From the NCBI RefSeq assembly GCF_035917335.1, contig NZ_CP109067.1:5579001-5643000 (forward strand): 64,000 nt of DNA, given 5' to 3'. A program made the translations under genes and the position numbers. The DNA comes from Micromonospora sp. NBC_01813 (GTDB taxonomy: Bacteria > Actinomycetota > Actinomycetes > Mycobacteriales > Micromonosporaceae). The notes under the pieces are model-generated. The model searched no databases, was not told where the DNA came from, and worked only from the letters and a program-made list of their open reading frames with translations. Of the stretch, positions 9,896-18,534 are shown piece by piece. Position 1 is the first letter of the stretch; every line of letters starts with the position of its first letter.

Positions 9896-10721
9896 TTGCA
9901 TCTCCGGACATTAGCCGATCGAGGTAAATCGCTACGCCATCATCGTCATTACGCAGTGTAATCTCATCGGCGGCTCGGCGTACTGTCGGATGCGCGTTCG
10001 ACACCGCCACCCGGCCCCAGCCGGCCCAGGCGAACATCGGCAGGTCGTTCGGCATGTCACCGAAGACCAGCACGTCCGCCGGGTCGACGCCGAGTGACTC
10101 GGCGACCACCGCCAGGCCGGTGGCCTTGTCCACCCCGGGTGGGCAGATCTCGATGTAGCCGAGCCCGGCCTGGGTCACCGTCGCCAGCGTGGGTGGAACG
10201 AGCCGGACGGCCGCCGCGAGCAGGGCGTCCACGTCGTGCGACGGAGTCCGGGCGAACGCCTTGATCACGTCACCGGCCAGGCACTGCTGCCGGGTGCGGG
10301 CCTCGAAGCGTTCCGGGTAGCGCCAGTGCGGGTCGAAGTCGCCCCACAGCGGAGCGTCGTGTTCGTCGGACGCCTCGACCATCACGGTGAGCGGCCCGAC
10401 CGCCGCCTCCAGCTGGGTGATGATCTCGGCCAAGGTGTCACCGGGCAGCCGTTCGTCGCGCAGCACCCGTGGGCCGGCCGGATCGCTCTGGTCGACGACC
10501 CGGCCGCCGCCGGCCATCACCAGGTAGTCGGCCGCCCGGATGTCGTTGCGGGTCAGCTCCATCAACCGCGGACCCCGGCCGGTGGCTCCGACCACCGGGA
10601 TGCCGAAGCGCCGGGCGCGGTCGAGAACCTCATGGGTGTACGCGGAAACGGTCTCGTCGCTGCGGACCAGTGTGCCGTCGAGGTCCGTCGCGATCAGCTT
10701 GGGTAGGCCAGGGCGCGGCAT
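9840..10721 (-). CDS. HAD-superfamily Cof-type phosphatase (paralogue)
   Basis: 293 residues. KLIATDLDGTLVRSDETVSA (motif I), VVGATGRGPRL (motif II), DKATGLAVVAESL (motif III) and VLVFGDMPNDLPMF (motif IV) are all intact, with a C2-type cap in between. The ATG at 10721 has a strong GGAGG 5 nt upstream; an in-frame start at 10757 has no such site. Its 3' end runs into the next HAD gene, giving an Arg-rich tail encoded by overlapping sequence. The two probably arose by tandem duplication and are co-transcribed. Substrate unknown. Confidence 0.85.
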   Translation of the reverse strand: MPRPGLPKLIATDLDGTLVRSDETVSAYTHEVLDRARRFGIPVVGATGRGPRLMELTRNDIRAADYLVMAGGGRVVDQSDPAGPRVLRDERLPGDTLAEIITQLEAAVGPLTVMVEASDEHDAPLWGDFDPHWRYPERFEARTRQQCLAGDVIKAFARTPSHDVDALLAAAVRLVPPTLATVTQAGLGYIEICPPGVDKATGLAVVAESLGVDPADVLVFGDMPNDLPMFAWAGWGRVAVSNAHPTVRRAADEITLRNDDDGVAIYLDRLMSGDASASARGRHRPRRDTAAAR

Positions 10722-10937
10722 GCTGTCCTCCTTGATCCCCGGTCGACGGGGCAGCAACCGTACCTCGCGTTCCGTGACCTGACCATGACTTCCGTACTAA
10801 GACCGGATGCACACTGACCAGCGCCGGGACCGGGTGTCCGGCGTCGGTTCAGGCCTGGCTGGTCTGCCAGCGGCGCAGCGCGTCCTTGATCCGGTCCTTC
10901 TGCGGGGCGTGAGCAGGCCCAAGCAGCAGTACCACCC

Positions 10938-11000
10938 GTCGAGTGGAGGGCTGGGACACGTAATTCTCGCGGAATTACGTGTCCCAGCCCACCACTCGAC
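10938..11000. terminator. Long hairpin (29-bp arms) downstream of the esterase gene
   Basis: Arms 10938-10966 and 10972-11000 are complementary apart from one A:A mismatch, with a 5-nt loop. The inner part is GGGCTGGGACACGTAATTC and its complement. It ends 5 bp before the esterase stop codon (reverse strand), so it probably terminates the serS-esterase transcript. Long GC hairpins without T-runs are common terminators in actinomycetes. Confidence 0.75.
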
Positions 11001-11005
11001 ATCGT

Positions 11006-11881
11006 TCAGCCGGGGTCCGGTGGCCGCCACAGCCAGCGCAGCGCATCCGGCAGCAGCACGCCAGGGTGGTTCGGGTTGTGCCCGCCGTCGCCGAGCACCA
11101 GCCGGAAGTCGTACCCCGCTTGAGTCAGCGCTGCCGCGACGCGCAGGTTGCTGGCGAGCCAGTTGTGCTCCGGCTCGTTCCAGTTGATGTCCCGGTGCCC
11201 GGCCTGCAGGAAGATCCGCAACGACTTACCCGGGGTGCTGCCGAGCAACTCGGGATAGGGGTTGCCGCCTGGCATCTGGGCGAAGCTGGACAGGCAGCAG
11301 AGCACCCGGCGGAACCTGTCCGGGCGCAGCCAGGCAACAGTGAAGGCACAGTTGCCGCCGCTGCTGATGCCGCAGATCCCCCACTGATCCGGGTCGTCGG
11401 TGATGAGAAAGTGCTGTCGCACCTGCGGGATGATCTCGCCCAACAACAGGTTGGCGTACCGGTCGTCGAAAGCGTCGTACTCGACGTTGCGCTGCCCACG
11501 CCCACCGCTGTCACCGGCACCAGGGCCGCCACCAGCAAAGTCAGGCGTGGACCCGGGGTCGACGAAGAGGCCGACCATGGGCGGGAGGTCGTCTTTATGG
11601 ATCAGGTTGTCCAGGACGAGGGCGGCACGGACCTCGCCGGCCGGGTCCAGGTTCCACCAGCCGTCCTGGAACACCAGCAGGGCAGCAGGGCGCGATGGGT
11701 CGTACTGCGCCGGCAGGTGCACCCAGAACTTCCGGGCCGTACCTGGATAGACGGCGCTGTCAGCCCAGTCGAACTCGATGGTCCGACCGGCGGGCACTCC
11801 GGGTAGGCGTAGCGAATCGGGGCCGTGCAGGTACCTGACGTCGGACTGGTCAACCGGCAAATGCCGGAACGGCACCTGCAC
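11006..11881 (-). CDS. Alpha/beta-hydrolase esterase of the enterochelin-esterase/esterase D type
   Basis: About 291 residues from a GTG at 11881, only 5 nt after the serS stop. A beta-rich N-terminal part (RTIEFDWADSAVYPGTARKFWVHLPAQYD) leads into a PF00756-like catalytic domain. LLVFQDGW is the oxyanion region, GICGISSGGNCAF holds the GxSxG nucleophile (about Ser173), and the GDGGHNPNHPG end carries the catalytic His. Family members hydrolyse siderophore esters or other acyl esters. No signal peptide is seen. Position behind serS suggests co-transcription but does not reveal a substrate. Confidence 0.8.
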   Translation of the reverse strand: MQVPFRHLPVDQSDVRYLHGPDSLRLPGVPAGRTIEFDWADSAVYPGTARKFWVHLPAQYDPSRPAALLVFQDGWWNLDPAGEVRAALVLDNLIHKDDLPPMVGLFVDPGSTPDFAGGGPGAGDSGGRGQRNVEYDAFDDRYANLLLGEIIPQVRQHFLITDDPDQWGICGISSGGNCAFTVAWLRPDRFRRVLCCLSSFAQMPGGNPYPELLGSTPGKSLRIFLQAGHRDINWNEPEHNWLASNLRVAAALTQAGYDFRLVLGDGGHNPNHPGVLLPDALRWLWRPPDPG

Positions 11882-11886
11882 AGTGG

Positions 11887-13152
11887 TCAGGCGGTGGCGA
11901 GGGGTTCCAGCACGTCCCGGCCGCCGAGGTACGGCTGTAGTGCTTTCGGCACCCGGACCGAGCCGTCCGGCTGCTGATGGTTCTCCAGGATCGGGATCAG
12001 CCACCGGGTCGTCGCTAGGGTGCCGTTGAGGGTGGCCACCGGCTGGGTGCGGCCTTCGGCGTCGCGGTAGCGGATGTTCAGCCGGCGGGCCTGGAAGGTG
12101 GTGCAGTTCGACGTCGAGGTGACCTCGCGGTAGCGGCCCTGTGACGGCACCCACGCCTCGCAGTCGTACTTGCGGGCCGCGCTGGACCCGAGGTCGCCGG
12201 CGGCCACGTCGATCACCCGGTACGGGATCTCGACCTTGGCCAGCATCTCCTCCTCCCAGGCGAGCAGCCGCAGGTGCTCGTCGTGGGCCTGCTCCGGCGG
12301 GCAGAAGGAGAACATCTCGACCTTGTCGAACTGGTGCACCCGCAGGATGCCGCGCACGTCCCGGCCGTACGAGCCGGCTTCGCGCCGGAAGCACGACGAC
12401 CAGCCCGCGTAGCGCTGCGGCCCGTCGAGGGTCAGGATCTCGTTCGAGTGGTACGCGGCCAGCGGCACCTCGCTGGTGCCGACGAGATACAGGTCGTCGG
12501 CTTCGAGCCGGTAGACCTCGCTGGCGTGCTCGCCGAGGAAGCCGGTGCCCTCCATCGACTCCGGCTTGACCAGCACCGGGGTGATCGTCGGGGTGAGGCC
12601 GTACTCGACGGCCTGGGCGATGGCCAGCTGCAGCAGGCCGAGTTGCAGCAGCGCGCCGACGCCGGTCAGGTAGTAGAACCGGCTGCCGGAGACCTTGGCG
12701 CCGCGTTCGACGTCGATCGCGCCGAGCGCCTCGCCGATCGCCAGGTGGTCGCGCGGGGCGTCGATGGCTGGGCGCTCGCCGACCTCACGCAGGACCACGT
12801 AGTCGTCCTCGCCGCCGGCCGGCGCCCCGGCCTCGACCAGGTTGGGGAAGGCCAACTGCGCCCGGCGCAGCGCCTGCTCGGCCTCGGTGACGGCGGCCTC
12901 GGCCGTCTTCACCTGCGCCGACAACTCCTTGGTACGGGTGAGCAGCTCGGCCTTTTCGGCCGGCTCGGCCCGGGGTAGCCGCTTGCCGAGTTGCTTCTGC
13001 TCGGCGCGCAATGCCTCGAAGGCCTGCACCGCCGCGCGGCGGGCCTCGTCGGTGGCGATCAGGTCGTCCACCCGGGACTCGGACTCACCGCGGGCACGCT
13101 GGCTGGCACGGAAGAGGTCCGGGTCGTCGCGGAGCAGACGGAGATCGATCAC
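11887..13152 (-). CDS. serS: Seryl-tRNA synthetase
   Basis: 421 residues, the usual length. An N-terminal antiparallel coiled coil ([27 protein letters not shown] onward) binds the long arm of tRNA-Ser. The class II catalytic core has [16 protein letters not shown], motif 2 ([19 protein letters not shown]) and motif 3 ([17 protein letters not shown]). It charges tRNA-Ser with serine in the cytoplasm. The GTG at 13152 is 8 nt after TATCGT, so the message is probably leaderless; an upstream TTG is less likely. The esterase gene follows directly. Confidence 0.97.
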   Translation of the reverse strand: MIDLRLLRDDPDLFRASQRARGESESRVDDLIATDEARRAAVQAFEALRAEQKQLGKRLPRAEPAEKAELLTRTKELSAQVKTAEAAVTEAEQALRRAQLAFPNLVEAGAPAGGEDDYVVLREVGERPAIDAPRDHLAIGEALGAIDVERGAKVSGSRFYYLTGVGALLQLGLLQLAIAQAVEYGLTPTITPVLVKPESMEGTGFLGEHASEVYRLEADDLYLVGTSEVPLAAYHSNEILTLDGPQRYAGWSSCFRREAGSYGRDVRGILRVHQFDKVEMFSFCPPEQAHDEHLRLLAWEEEMLAKVEIPYRVIDVAAGDLGSSAARKYDCEAWVPSQGRYREVTSTSNCTTFQARRLNIRYRDAEGRTQPVATLNGTLATTRWLIPILENHQQPDGSVRVPKALQPYLGGRDVLEPLATA

Positions 13153-13207
13153 GGATGTCAACGATACCGGGCCGGGTGGTCCGCCCGCGCGCAGGTTTAC
13201 GCCGGCA

Positions 13208-14053
13208 TCACCAGCGTCGGTTCTGGTACGGCGGCTGGTCCGGCCGGACGAAGGGGTCGGTCGGCGCGACTGTCAGGTCGGCGGGTGGACGCAGATCGGT
13301 CCCGGGCTCCGCGTCTGGGTCGAGCAGCGGCCCGGTGTCCGGCACGGGCCCGTCGCCCGGTGCCGGCCCGGTCGGGGTGGCCGGCTCGGCTCCGAGACCA
13401 GTATCGCTACCGGTGTCGTCGGGGGAGTCTGCGCGTCCGGCCAGATATACGGCCGCCAGCAGGGCGCCGACGCCGAGGTAGCCGACGTTGAGGCCGGCGC
13501 CGGTGCCGGTCTGCACGATCAGATCCGGCCCGATCCGGAGCGTGGAGCGGACCCACCCGTCGGCGTTGCCGGCGACCACGATCAGCAACACCAGCAGGCC
13601 GCCGCCGAGGGCCAGCACGGCGATCCGGGCGTCGCGGCGGATCCCGGGGGAACCGAACAGCGCGAGCGCCGCACCGACCAGCAGGGCGAAGAAGCCGAGC
13701 AGGTACGTAGTGCCGTACCCGCCGAGGTCGGCGACCGACATGGTGGCCACGTACTGCCCGTCGCCGTCGATGGTGAGGCCGGGGATTCCGTACTCGATCC
13801 AGGCGCTGCCGGCCGAGCCGGCTCCGGCCAGTGCCCCGAGGGCGGCCAGGGTCAGACTCGCCGTACGGCCGGTCCCGGGCGGGGCGCGGTGGCCACTGGC
13901 GGCGGCCCGTAGCCGTTGTGTGAGCTGGGCGGCCGACCCGGACCAGCGGCGCGGCGGGCCGGCCGGCGGGGTCGGTGCGCCGCCGAAGTTCAGCACGACC
14001 GGCTCGGTTCGGGTGCCGGCGTCCACGGGAGTACGGCTGTCGTCGTCGGCCAT
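13208..14053 (-). CDS. Predicted membrane protein with four or so transmembrane segments
   Basis: 281 residues. A Pro/Arg-rich cytoplasmic N-terminus is followed by hydrophobic segments: [62 protein letters not shown] and [17 protein letters not shown] Pro/Asp-rich C-terminal tail of about 80 residues ends it. AGGAGG 10 nt before the ATG at 14053 fixes the start. I recognise no functional family. It is divergent from osmC. Confidence 0.7.
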   Translation of the reverse strand: MADDDSRTPVDAGTRTEPVVLNFGGAPTPPAGPPRRWSGSAAQLTQRLRAAASGHRAPPGTGRTASLTLAALGALAGAGSAGSAWIEYGIPGLTIDGDGQYVATMSVADLGGYGTTYLLGFFALLVGAALALFGSPGIRRDARIAVLALGGGLLVLLIVVAGNADGWVRSTLRIGPDLIVQTGTGAGLNVGYLGVGALLAAVYLAGRADSPDDTGSDTGLGAEPATPTGPAPGDGPVPDTGPLLDPDAEPGTDLRPPADLTVAPTDPFVRPDQPPYQNRRW

Positions 14054-14147
14054 GGCGGCTGGCCCTCCTGGAGTGTCGTCGGCCCCACGGTGTCGTTCGT
14101 CCAAGGCATCGTCGCACCGGCCACCGGGGTGAGCTAGCGTCATGGCC

Positions 14148-14579
14148 ATGCCTATCCGTACCGCATCAGCCCGCTGGCAGGGCAATCTGACCGAGGGTTC
14201 CGGCACCATCCGCACCGGCAAGGGCGGATATGAGGGGAACTATTCGTTCAAGTCCCGTTTCGAGGAGGGCGAGGGCACGAACCCCGAGGAGTTGATCGGG
14301 GCGGCGCACGCCGGCTGTTTCTCGATGGCGTTTTCGAAGGGGCTGGCGGACGCCGGCTTCACGCCGACGTCGGTGCAGACCACCGCGTCCGTGCACCTGG
14401 GCAAGACCGACGCCGGGATGACCGTCACCCGGATCGATCTGGAGACGGTCGGCGAGGTGCCCGGCGTCGACCCGGACACCTTCCAGAAGCTCGCCGAGGC
14501 GGCGAAGGCCAACTGCCCGATCTCCCGGCTGCTCTCGCCGGGTGCCGAGATCACGCTGAACGCCAGCCTCTCGGTCTGA
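14148..14579 (+). CDS. osmC: OsmC-family peroxiredoxin
   Basis: 143 residues with the OsmC fold. The two redox Cys lie in AAHAGCFSMAFSK and AKANCPISRLL, and the conserved NPEELIGAAHAGC motif is intact. These enzymes reduce organic hydroperoxides using thiols or lipoylated partners in the cytoplasm. TAGCGT (14135-14140) is a -10 box whose predicted start point falls at 14147-14148. The second ATG (14148) is therefore favoured over the ATG at 14142, which would lie upstream of the transcript. Confidence 0.9.
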   Translation: MPIRTASARWQGNLTEGSGTIRTGKGGYEGNYSFKSRFEEGEGTNPEELIGAAHAGCFSMAFSKGLADAGFTPTSVQTTASVHLGKTDAGMTVTRIDLETVGEVPGVDPDTFQKLAEAAKANCPISRLLSPGAEITLNASLSV

Positions 14580-14596
14580 ACCCAGCGACTGGAAGC

Positions 14597-14652
14597 AACG
14601 GTCGTGGGCTTGTCGCGTGATCAGCTGATCACGCGACAAGCCCACGACCGTT
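14597..14652. terminator. Perfect 56-bp palindrome after osmC
   Basis: 14597-14624 is the exact reverse complement of 14625-14652, with no mismatch and no spacer; the centre is TGATCAGCTGATCA. It lies 17 bp after the osmC stop and 32 bp before the next start. As RNA it would fold into a 26-bp stem with a tetraloop, a strong terminator. As DNA it could extrude a cruciform. Confidence 0.8.
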
Positions 14653-14684
14653 CGGTGTCCGTCACGGTGCGGCAGAATGGACCG

Positions 14685-15038
14685 ATGCCGGTCGAGATGA
14701 ACCGCGAACGCTTCGAGGAGCTCGTCGGGGAGGCCCTCGACGAGGTGCCGCCGGAGCTGCTCAGGCTGATGAGCAACGTGGTGATCCTCGTCGAGGACGA
14801 CACCCCCGCCGGTGAGCCCGAGCTGCTCGGCCTCTACGAGGGCCACGCGTTGACCAGCCGGGGCTGGGACTACGCCGGGGTGCTGCCCGACCGGATCCTG
14901 ATCTACCGCAATCCGATCCTGCGGATCTGCGAGACCGAGGCCGACGTCGTCGACGAGGTGGCGATCACCGTGGTCCACGAGATCGCCCACCACTTCGGTA
15001 TCGACGACGAACGGCTGCACGCCCTCGGCTGGGGTTGA
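14685..15038 (+). CDS. Zincin-like metallopeptidase of the DUF1025/PF06262 family
   Basis: 117 residues. The C-terminal HEIAHHFGIDDERLHALG matches the HExxHHFGxxDxxLxxLG signature: two His ligands, catalytic Glu, and a downstream Asp. EMNRERFEELVGEALDEVPPELLR is the conserved N-terminus. The family is a minimal cytoplasmic zincin whose substrate is mostly unknown. The ATG at 14685 is used; an ATG at 14697 (MNRERF) is an equally plausible start. Confidence 0.85.
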   Translation: MPVEMNRERFEELVGEALDEVPPELLRLMSNVVILVEDDTPAGEPELLGLYEGHALTSRGWDYAGVLPDRILIYRNPILRICETEADVVDEVAITVVHEIAHHFGIDDERLHALGWG

Positions 15039-15110
15039 CCGCCGCCAAGGTGCCGGGTTGCGCGTGCTCACTATCCTTCGGTCGATAGCCCCTGACCAGG
15101 AGGAACCCTC

Positions 15111-15803
15111 ATGCGCAGTGCCCTGTTCTCCGCCGAGCATCTGGAGAAGGAGTCGGCCCAGCCCGGCCTGCGGCTGCAGAACTCCAAGCTGCTGAAGATC
15201 GAGCTCAACGGCGAAGCGATGGCCCGGACCGGCGCGATGGTCGCCTACCAGGGCAACGTCCAGTTCAAGGCGCTCGGCTCCGGCGGCCTCGGCAACTTCC
15301 TCAAGCAGCAGCTCACCGGCGAGGGCGTTCCGCTGATGAAACTGACCGGCCAGGGCGACGTCTTCCTCGCCAACGAGGCCAGCGACGTACACCTGATCGA
15401 TCTGGAGCCGGGCGACGCGCTGTCGATCAACGGGTCCAGCGTGCTGGCCTTCGACGCCGGTCTGCAGTACGACATCCGGATGGTGCAGGGGATGGGCTTC
15501 GCCTCCTCCGCCGGGCTGTTCAACTGCGTCTTCAGCGGCCAGGGGCGGATCGCCATCACCACCAAGGGCACCCCGGTGGTGCTGACCGTCGACCAACCGA
15601 CCTACGTCGACCCGCAGGCGGCGGTCTGCTGGTCCGCCGGGCTGCAGACCGGCTATCACCGCGCCGAGCAGTTGGGCCTGGGGACGCTGCTCGGCCGGCG
15701 GACCGGAGAAGCGTTCACCATGAGCTTCGCCGGTCAGGGCTTCGTGATCGTCCAGCCGTCCGAGGAGCCGCCGGTGCGAGGTGCCGGCCAACAGCAGCAG
15801 TAG
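15111..15803 (+). CDS. AIM24/TerD-like beta-sheet protein
   Basis: 230 residues. A Gly- and beta-rich protein of the AIM24 family (double-stranded beta-helix). Hallmarks include NGEAMARTGAMVAYQGNVQFKALG, GQGDVFLANEASDVHLIDLEPGDAL and SGQGRIAITTKGTPVVL. An AGGAGG sequence lies close before the ATG. Yeast AIM24 is mitochondrial, but bacterial members lack a defined role. There is no signal peptide, so it is presumably cytoplasmic. Its 3' end is 5 bp from the convergent pheA. Confidence 0.85.
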   Translation: MRSALFSAEHLEKESAQPGLRLQNSKLLKIELNGEAMARTGAMVAYQGNVQFKALGSGGLGNFLKQQLTGEGVPLMKLTGQGDVFLANEASDVHLIDLEPGDALSINGSSVLAFDAGLQYDIRMVQGMGFASSAGLFNCVFSGQGRIAITTKGTPVVLTVDQPTYVDPQAAVCWSAGLQTGYHRAEQLGLGTLLGRRTGEAFTMSFAGQGFVIVQPSEEPPVRGAGQQQQ

Positions 15804-15808
15804 CCCCG

Positions 15809-16765
15809 TCAGTCCAGTCGACCGGCGCGGACCCGAGCCAGCCAGGCAGCTGCCTGGGCGTAGTCGTCGTCGCGCCGGTCGGCCCGGTCGCCGCCGGCGC
15901 GCCCGCCGCCGGCCGGTGGCCAGTCGTGCCGGGGGTACGAGCCGAGGAACCGCACCTCGGCGCAGACCCGGTGCAGCCCGCGTAGCGCGTCACCGAGCCG
16001 GTCGTCGGCGACGTGACCCGAGCAGTCGAGGAAGAACGCGTACCGGCCGAGCGCCTCGCCGGTCGGGCGGGACTCGATCCGGGTCAGGTTGACCTCCCGT
16101 ACCGCCAACTCCATCAGCACGGCGAGCAGCGCACCGACGCTGTCGTGCGCGATGTAGACCGCCAGCGTGGTGATGTCGTCGCCGGTGGGCGGGGGCGGCG
16201 GGCCGGGGCGGCGGACCAGGACGAAACGGGTCACCGCGTCGCAGTGGTCGGCGATCTTGTCGGCCAGTACGGTCAACCCGTGGCCGGTCGCTCCGATCGG
16301 CGCGCAGATCGCGGCGTCGTGGTCGCCGGCGGCCACCCCGGCGGCGGCCGCGCCGTTGGACAGGACGTCGACCACGGCCGCGTTCGGGACATGGTGGCGT
16401 AGCCAGCCCCGGCACTGGGTGGACGCCTGCGGATGGGCCGCGATGCTGCCGATCTGCTCCAGGCTCGTCCCGGCACGGGCGGCGAGCACGAACTCGACCG
16501 GCAACACGACTTCCTGGGTGATGACCAGCGGCGTGCCGTTGGTCAACTCGTCGAAGGTGACCCCGACCGCCCCACCGATGGAGTTCTCCAACGGCACCAG
16601 CGCGGCGTCGGCGGCGCCCGTCCGGACCGCCTCCAGCGCCTCGGGGACGCTGCGCGCCGGCAGCCGTACGCCTTGCTCCGCCGCCGGGATGGTCCGCAGC
16701 GCCTGCTCGGCGAAGGTGCCTTCGGGGCCGAGATAGGCGAATCGGGTCGGTGCGACGACGGACAT
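15809..16765 (-). CDS. pheA: Prephenate dehydratase
   Basis: 318 residues. The catalytic domain begins RFAYLGPEGTFAEQALRTI and contains VPLENSIGGAVGVTFDEL, with the DAVTRFVLV loop carrying the catalytic Thr-Arg-Phe. A C-terminal ACT domain (LTRIESRPTGEALGRYAFFLDCSGH) gives feedback control by phenylalanine. It converts prephenate to phenylpyruvate. This is the monofunctional actinobacterial form without chorismate mutase. The ATG at 16765 starts the conserved region. A lipoprotein gene lies 10 bp upstream on the same strand. Confidence 0.95.
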   Translation of the reverse strand: MSVVAPTRFAYLGPEGTFAEQALRTIPAAEQGVRLPARSVPEALEAVRTGAADAALVPLENSIGGAVGVTFDELTNGTPLVITQEVVLPVEFVLAARAGTSLEQIGSIAAHPQASTQCRGWLRHHVPNAAVVDVLSNGAAAAGVAAGDHDAAICAPIGATGHGLTVLADKIADHCDAVTRFVLVRRPGPPPPPTGDDITTLAVYIAHDSVGALLAVLMELAVREVNLTRIESRPTGEALGRYAFFLDCSGHVADDRLGDALRGLHRVCAEVRFLGSYPRHDWPPAGGGRAGGDRADRRDDDYAQAAAWLARVRAGRLD

Positions 16766-16775
16766 GCCGGCCAGC

Positions 16776-17378
16776 TTACGGAGTCGCCGGTGGGATCGGC
16801 ACGGACTCACAGGCAAGGGTGCGGATACCGGTCGGCGCGCCGACGCGTACCGGGATGACGCAGACGTCGGTGCCGGCGGTGACCAGGGAGAACGAGGTGG
16901 GTGAACCTTCGGTCACCACCTGCAACGGCTCGCGGTCGGGGATCTGCACCACCGTGTACTGCCAAGTCCCGGCGCAGCGCGGCGCGACCGGGACGGACAC
17001 CCGGGCGCCGGCGGGCAGTAGTTCGGTGCTTCGCCGTAGCAGCGCCACGACCTGGTCGGCGGAGGGGCGGCCGGCGCAGTCGACGGCGACCCGTTCACCG
17101 AAGCCGGGGCTGCCGGTGGGCGTCGGGGTGGTCGGTCCGCCGGCCGGGGTGCTGGTGCGGGGCGGTGGATCGGGCGTCGCCGGTGCGGTCGTGCCGGTCG
17201 ATGGAAGCGTCCGGTCGGACGGTGTCTGCCCGCGCAGCTCGGGCGGGCGGCCGCAGCCACCGGCGCTGAGCGTCGCGCCGATCAGCAGCGTGCCGATCAG
17301 CAGCGCACGGCAGGCGGCCGAAGTCTGCCTGCTGGTCCGGGACCTGTCTGCCCGACGCCGCTGGTGCGCGGAAAGCAC
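16776..17378 (-). CDS. Putative lipoprotein with GerMN-like/unknown C-terminal domain
   Basis: 200 residues from the GTG at 17378. A basic N-terminus and hydrophobic ALLIGTLLIGATLSAGGC give a lipobox with Cys42. A 60-residue Pro/Thr linker follows. A C-terminal domain of about 90 residues has VAVDCAGRPSADQVVALLRRSTELLPAGARVSV and two Cys pairs likely to form disulfides outside the cell. TACCAT 6 nt before the GTG suggests a leaderless message. I do not recognise a specific family. It may be co-transcribed with pheA by proximity alone. Confidence 0.65.
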   Translation of the reverse strand: MLSAHQRRRADRSRTSRQTSAACRALLIGTLLIGATLSAGGCGRPPELRGQTPSDRTLPSTGTTAPATPDPPPRTSTPAGGPTTPTPTGSPGFGERVAVDCAGRPSADQVVALLRRSTELLPAGARVSVPVAPRCAGTWQYTVVQIPDREPLQVVTEGSPTSFSLVTAGTDVCVIPVRVGAPTGIRTLACESVPIPPATP

Positions 17379-17395
17379 CAGCTCATGGTAGGGGC

Positions 17396-17782
17396 TCAGC
17401 CAGCCACTCGGTGACCGGTCCCGGTCAGCGTGGCGAGTGCTTCGGCGAGCCGGACCGTCGGCACCAGCAGATAGTCCGTGTCGTACGTGGAGAACGCCAC
17501 GATGTTGACTCGGGCGTCGGCCAGTGGCCCGGCCAGGGAAGCGAGAACGCCGGTCATCGCGAGGTCCAGCGGCCCGGCCACCTGCAGACACCGCCAGGGA
17601 GTGGCTGCCGTTGCCTCGGCCGGGGCCCGGTCCGCCCGACAGATGATCGACACCTCGTCCTCGGTCCAGGTGACCGAGACGATGCCATCGGCGGGGCCGG
17701 CGAGTAGGCCGGCCGGCAGTGAGGAGCCGGACGGGAGCCGGCAGATGGCGTACTCCTCGGGCAGCAGTACGAGGTCGAGCAT
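17396..17782 (-). CDS. ACT-domain (CASTOR-like) amino-acid-sensing protein
   Basis: 128 residues from ATG 17782. The first ACT half (LDLVLLPEEYAICRLPSGSSLP to DEVSIICRADRAPA) is followed by a second half (LDLAMTGVLASLAGPLADARVNIVAFSTYDTDYLLVPTVRLAEALATL). The FSTYDTDYLLV segment is typical of stand-alone ACT_7/CASTOR-type proteins, which bind amino acids and regulate partners. No partner is evident, though pheA lies two genes away. A longer start at 17812 is possible. Confidence 0.75.
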   Translation of the reverse strand: MLDLVLLPEEYAICRLPSGSSLPAGLLAGPADGIVSVTWTEDEVSIICRADRAPAEATAATPWRCLQVAGPLDLAMTGVLASLAGPLADARVNIVAFSTYDTDYLLVPTVRLAEALATLTGTGHRVAG

Positions 17783-17875
17783 GGGGGCAGCGTACGACAG
17801 TGGCGCCGGCATCCGGGCCGGTCGGTCGGTGCGGGGGCACGGACTGATCGGTCAGCCGGCCGGCGACGCCGTTGG

Positions 17876-18358
17876 TCAGCTGGCGGAGAAGGCGGTGGTG
17901 ATCGGGGCGAAGAAGGTCAGCGAACCGGTCACCCGCTTGCCGCTCCAGACCGGAGTGGCGATCGCGTCCACGGTGCCGTCGTCCGGACCGTTCTCGGCGG
18001 CGCAGGCCAGCCGGAGCAGCCCTCGGGCGAGGCGACCGGAGCTGAGGGCGAGCAGCGGTGGGATCTTGTCGATCTCGTTCTCGTCGAGCTCGCCGCGTTG
18101 TGCGGTGAAGTCGACCAGACGCAGGCCGGCCAGCAGCGGCCGACCCGCCACTGTGCCCGGATCGCCGAGGCCGAGCAGTTCGCAGCAGGCTGGCGAGGCC
18201 GCTGCGATCGTCAGGCCCTGGTCGATCACCAGGCACGGCTCGACCGCGACGGCAGCGGCGGAGATCCACAGCTGGAAGTTGTCCACCCGCAACGTCTCGA
18301 TCGACTCGCGGGCCTGCGGCACCAACGGCTCAGAAATTGAGAGCTCGACGTGCGCCAT
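17876..18358 (-). CDS. PAS-domain protein
   Basis: 160 residues. A short leader (VELSISEPLVPQARESIETLRVDNFQLWIS) precedes a PAS-like domain (PCLVIDQGLTIAAASPACCELLGLGDPGTVAGRPLLAGLRLVDF) with adjacent cysteines. It ends with GKRVTGSLTFFAPITTAF. There is no kinase, HTH or cyclase domain, so it is a stand-alone sensor or partner protein. GGGGAGG before the ATG at 18358 fixes the start. Role unknown; similar proteins seem common in Micromonosporaceae (recollection). Confidence 0.7.
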   Translation of the reverse strand: MAHVELSISEPLVPQARESIETLRVDNFQLWISAAAVAVEPCLVIDQGLTIAAASPACCELLGLGDPGTVAGRPLLAGLRLVDFTAQRGELDENEIDKIPPLLALSSGRLARGLLRLACAAENGPDDGTVDAIATPVWSGKRVTGSLTFFAPITTAFSAS

Positions 18359-18534
18359 CGCGCCTCCCCTGACTCCACCGGACAACCGCAACGCTAACCG
18401 GTCTCTGCCACGTCCGTCGAATGACGCCGGGACGAGCCGGCGATCCGACGGATGTGTGCAAACACCCGCAGGCGTCACATGTCCGATAGAGGCGGACGTA
18501 GGCCGCAGGAAGGTTGTAGCGTCTCGGCCCGAGG

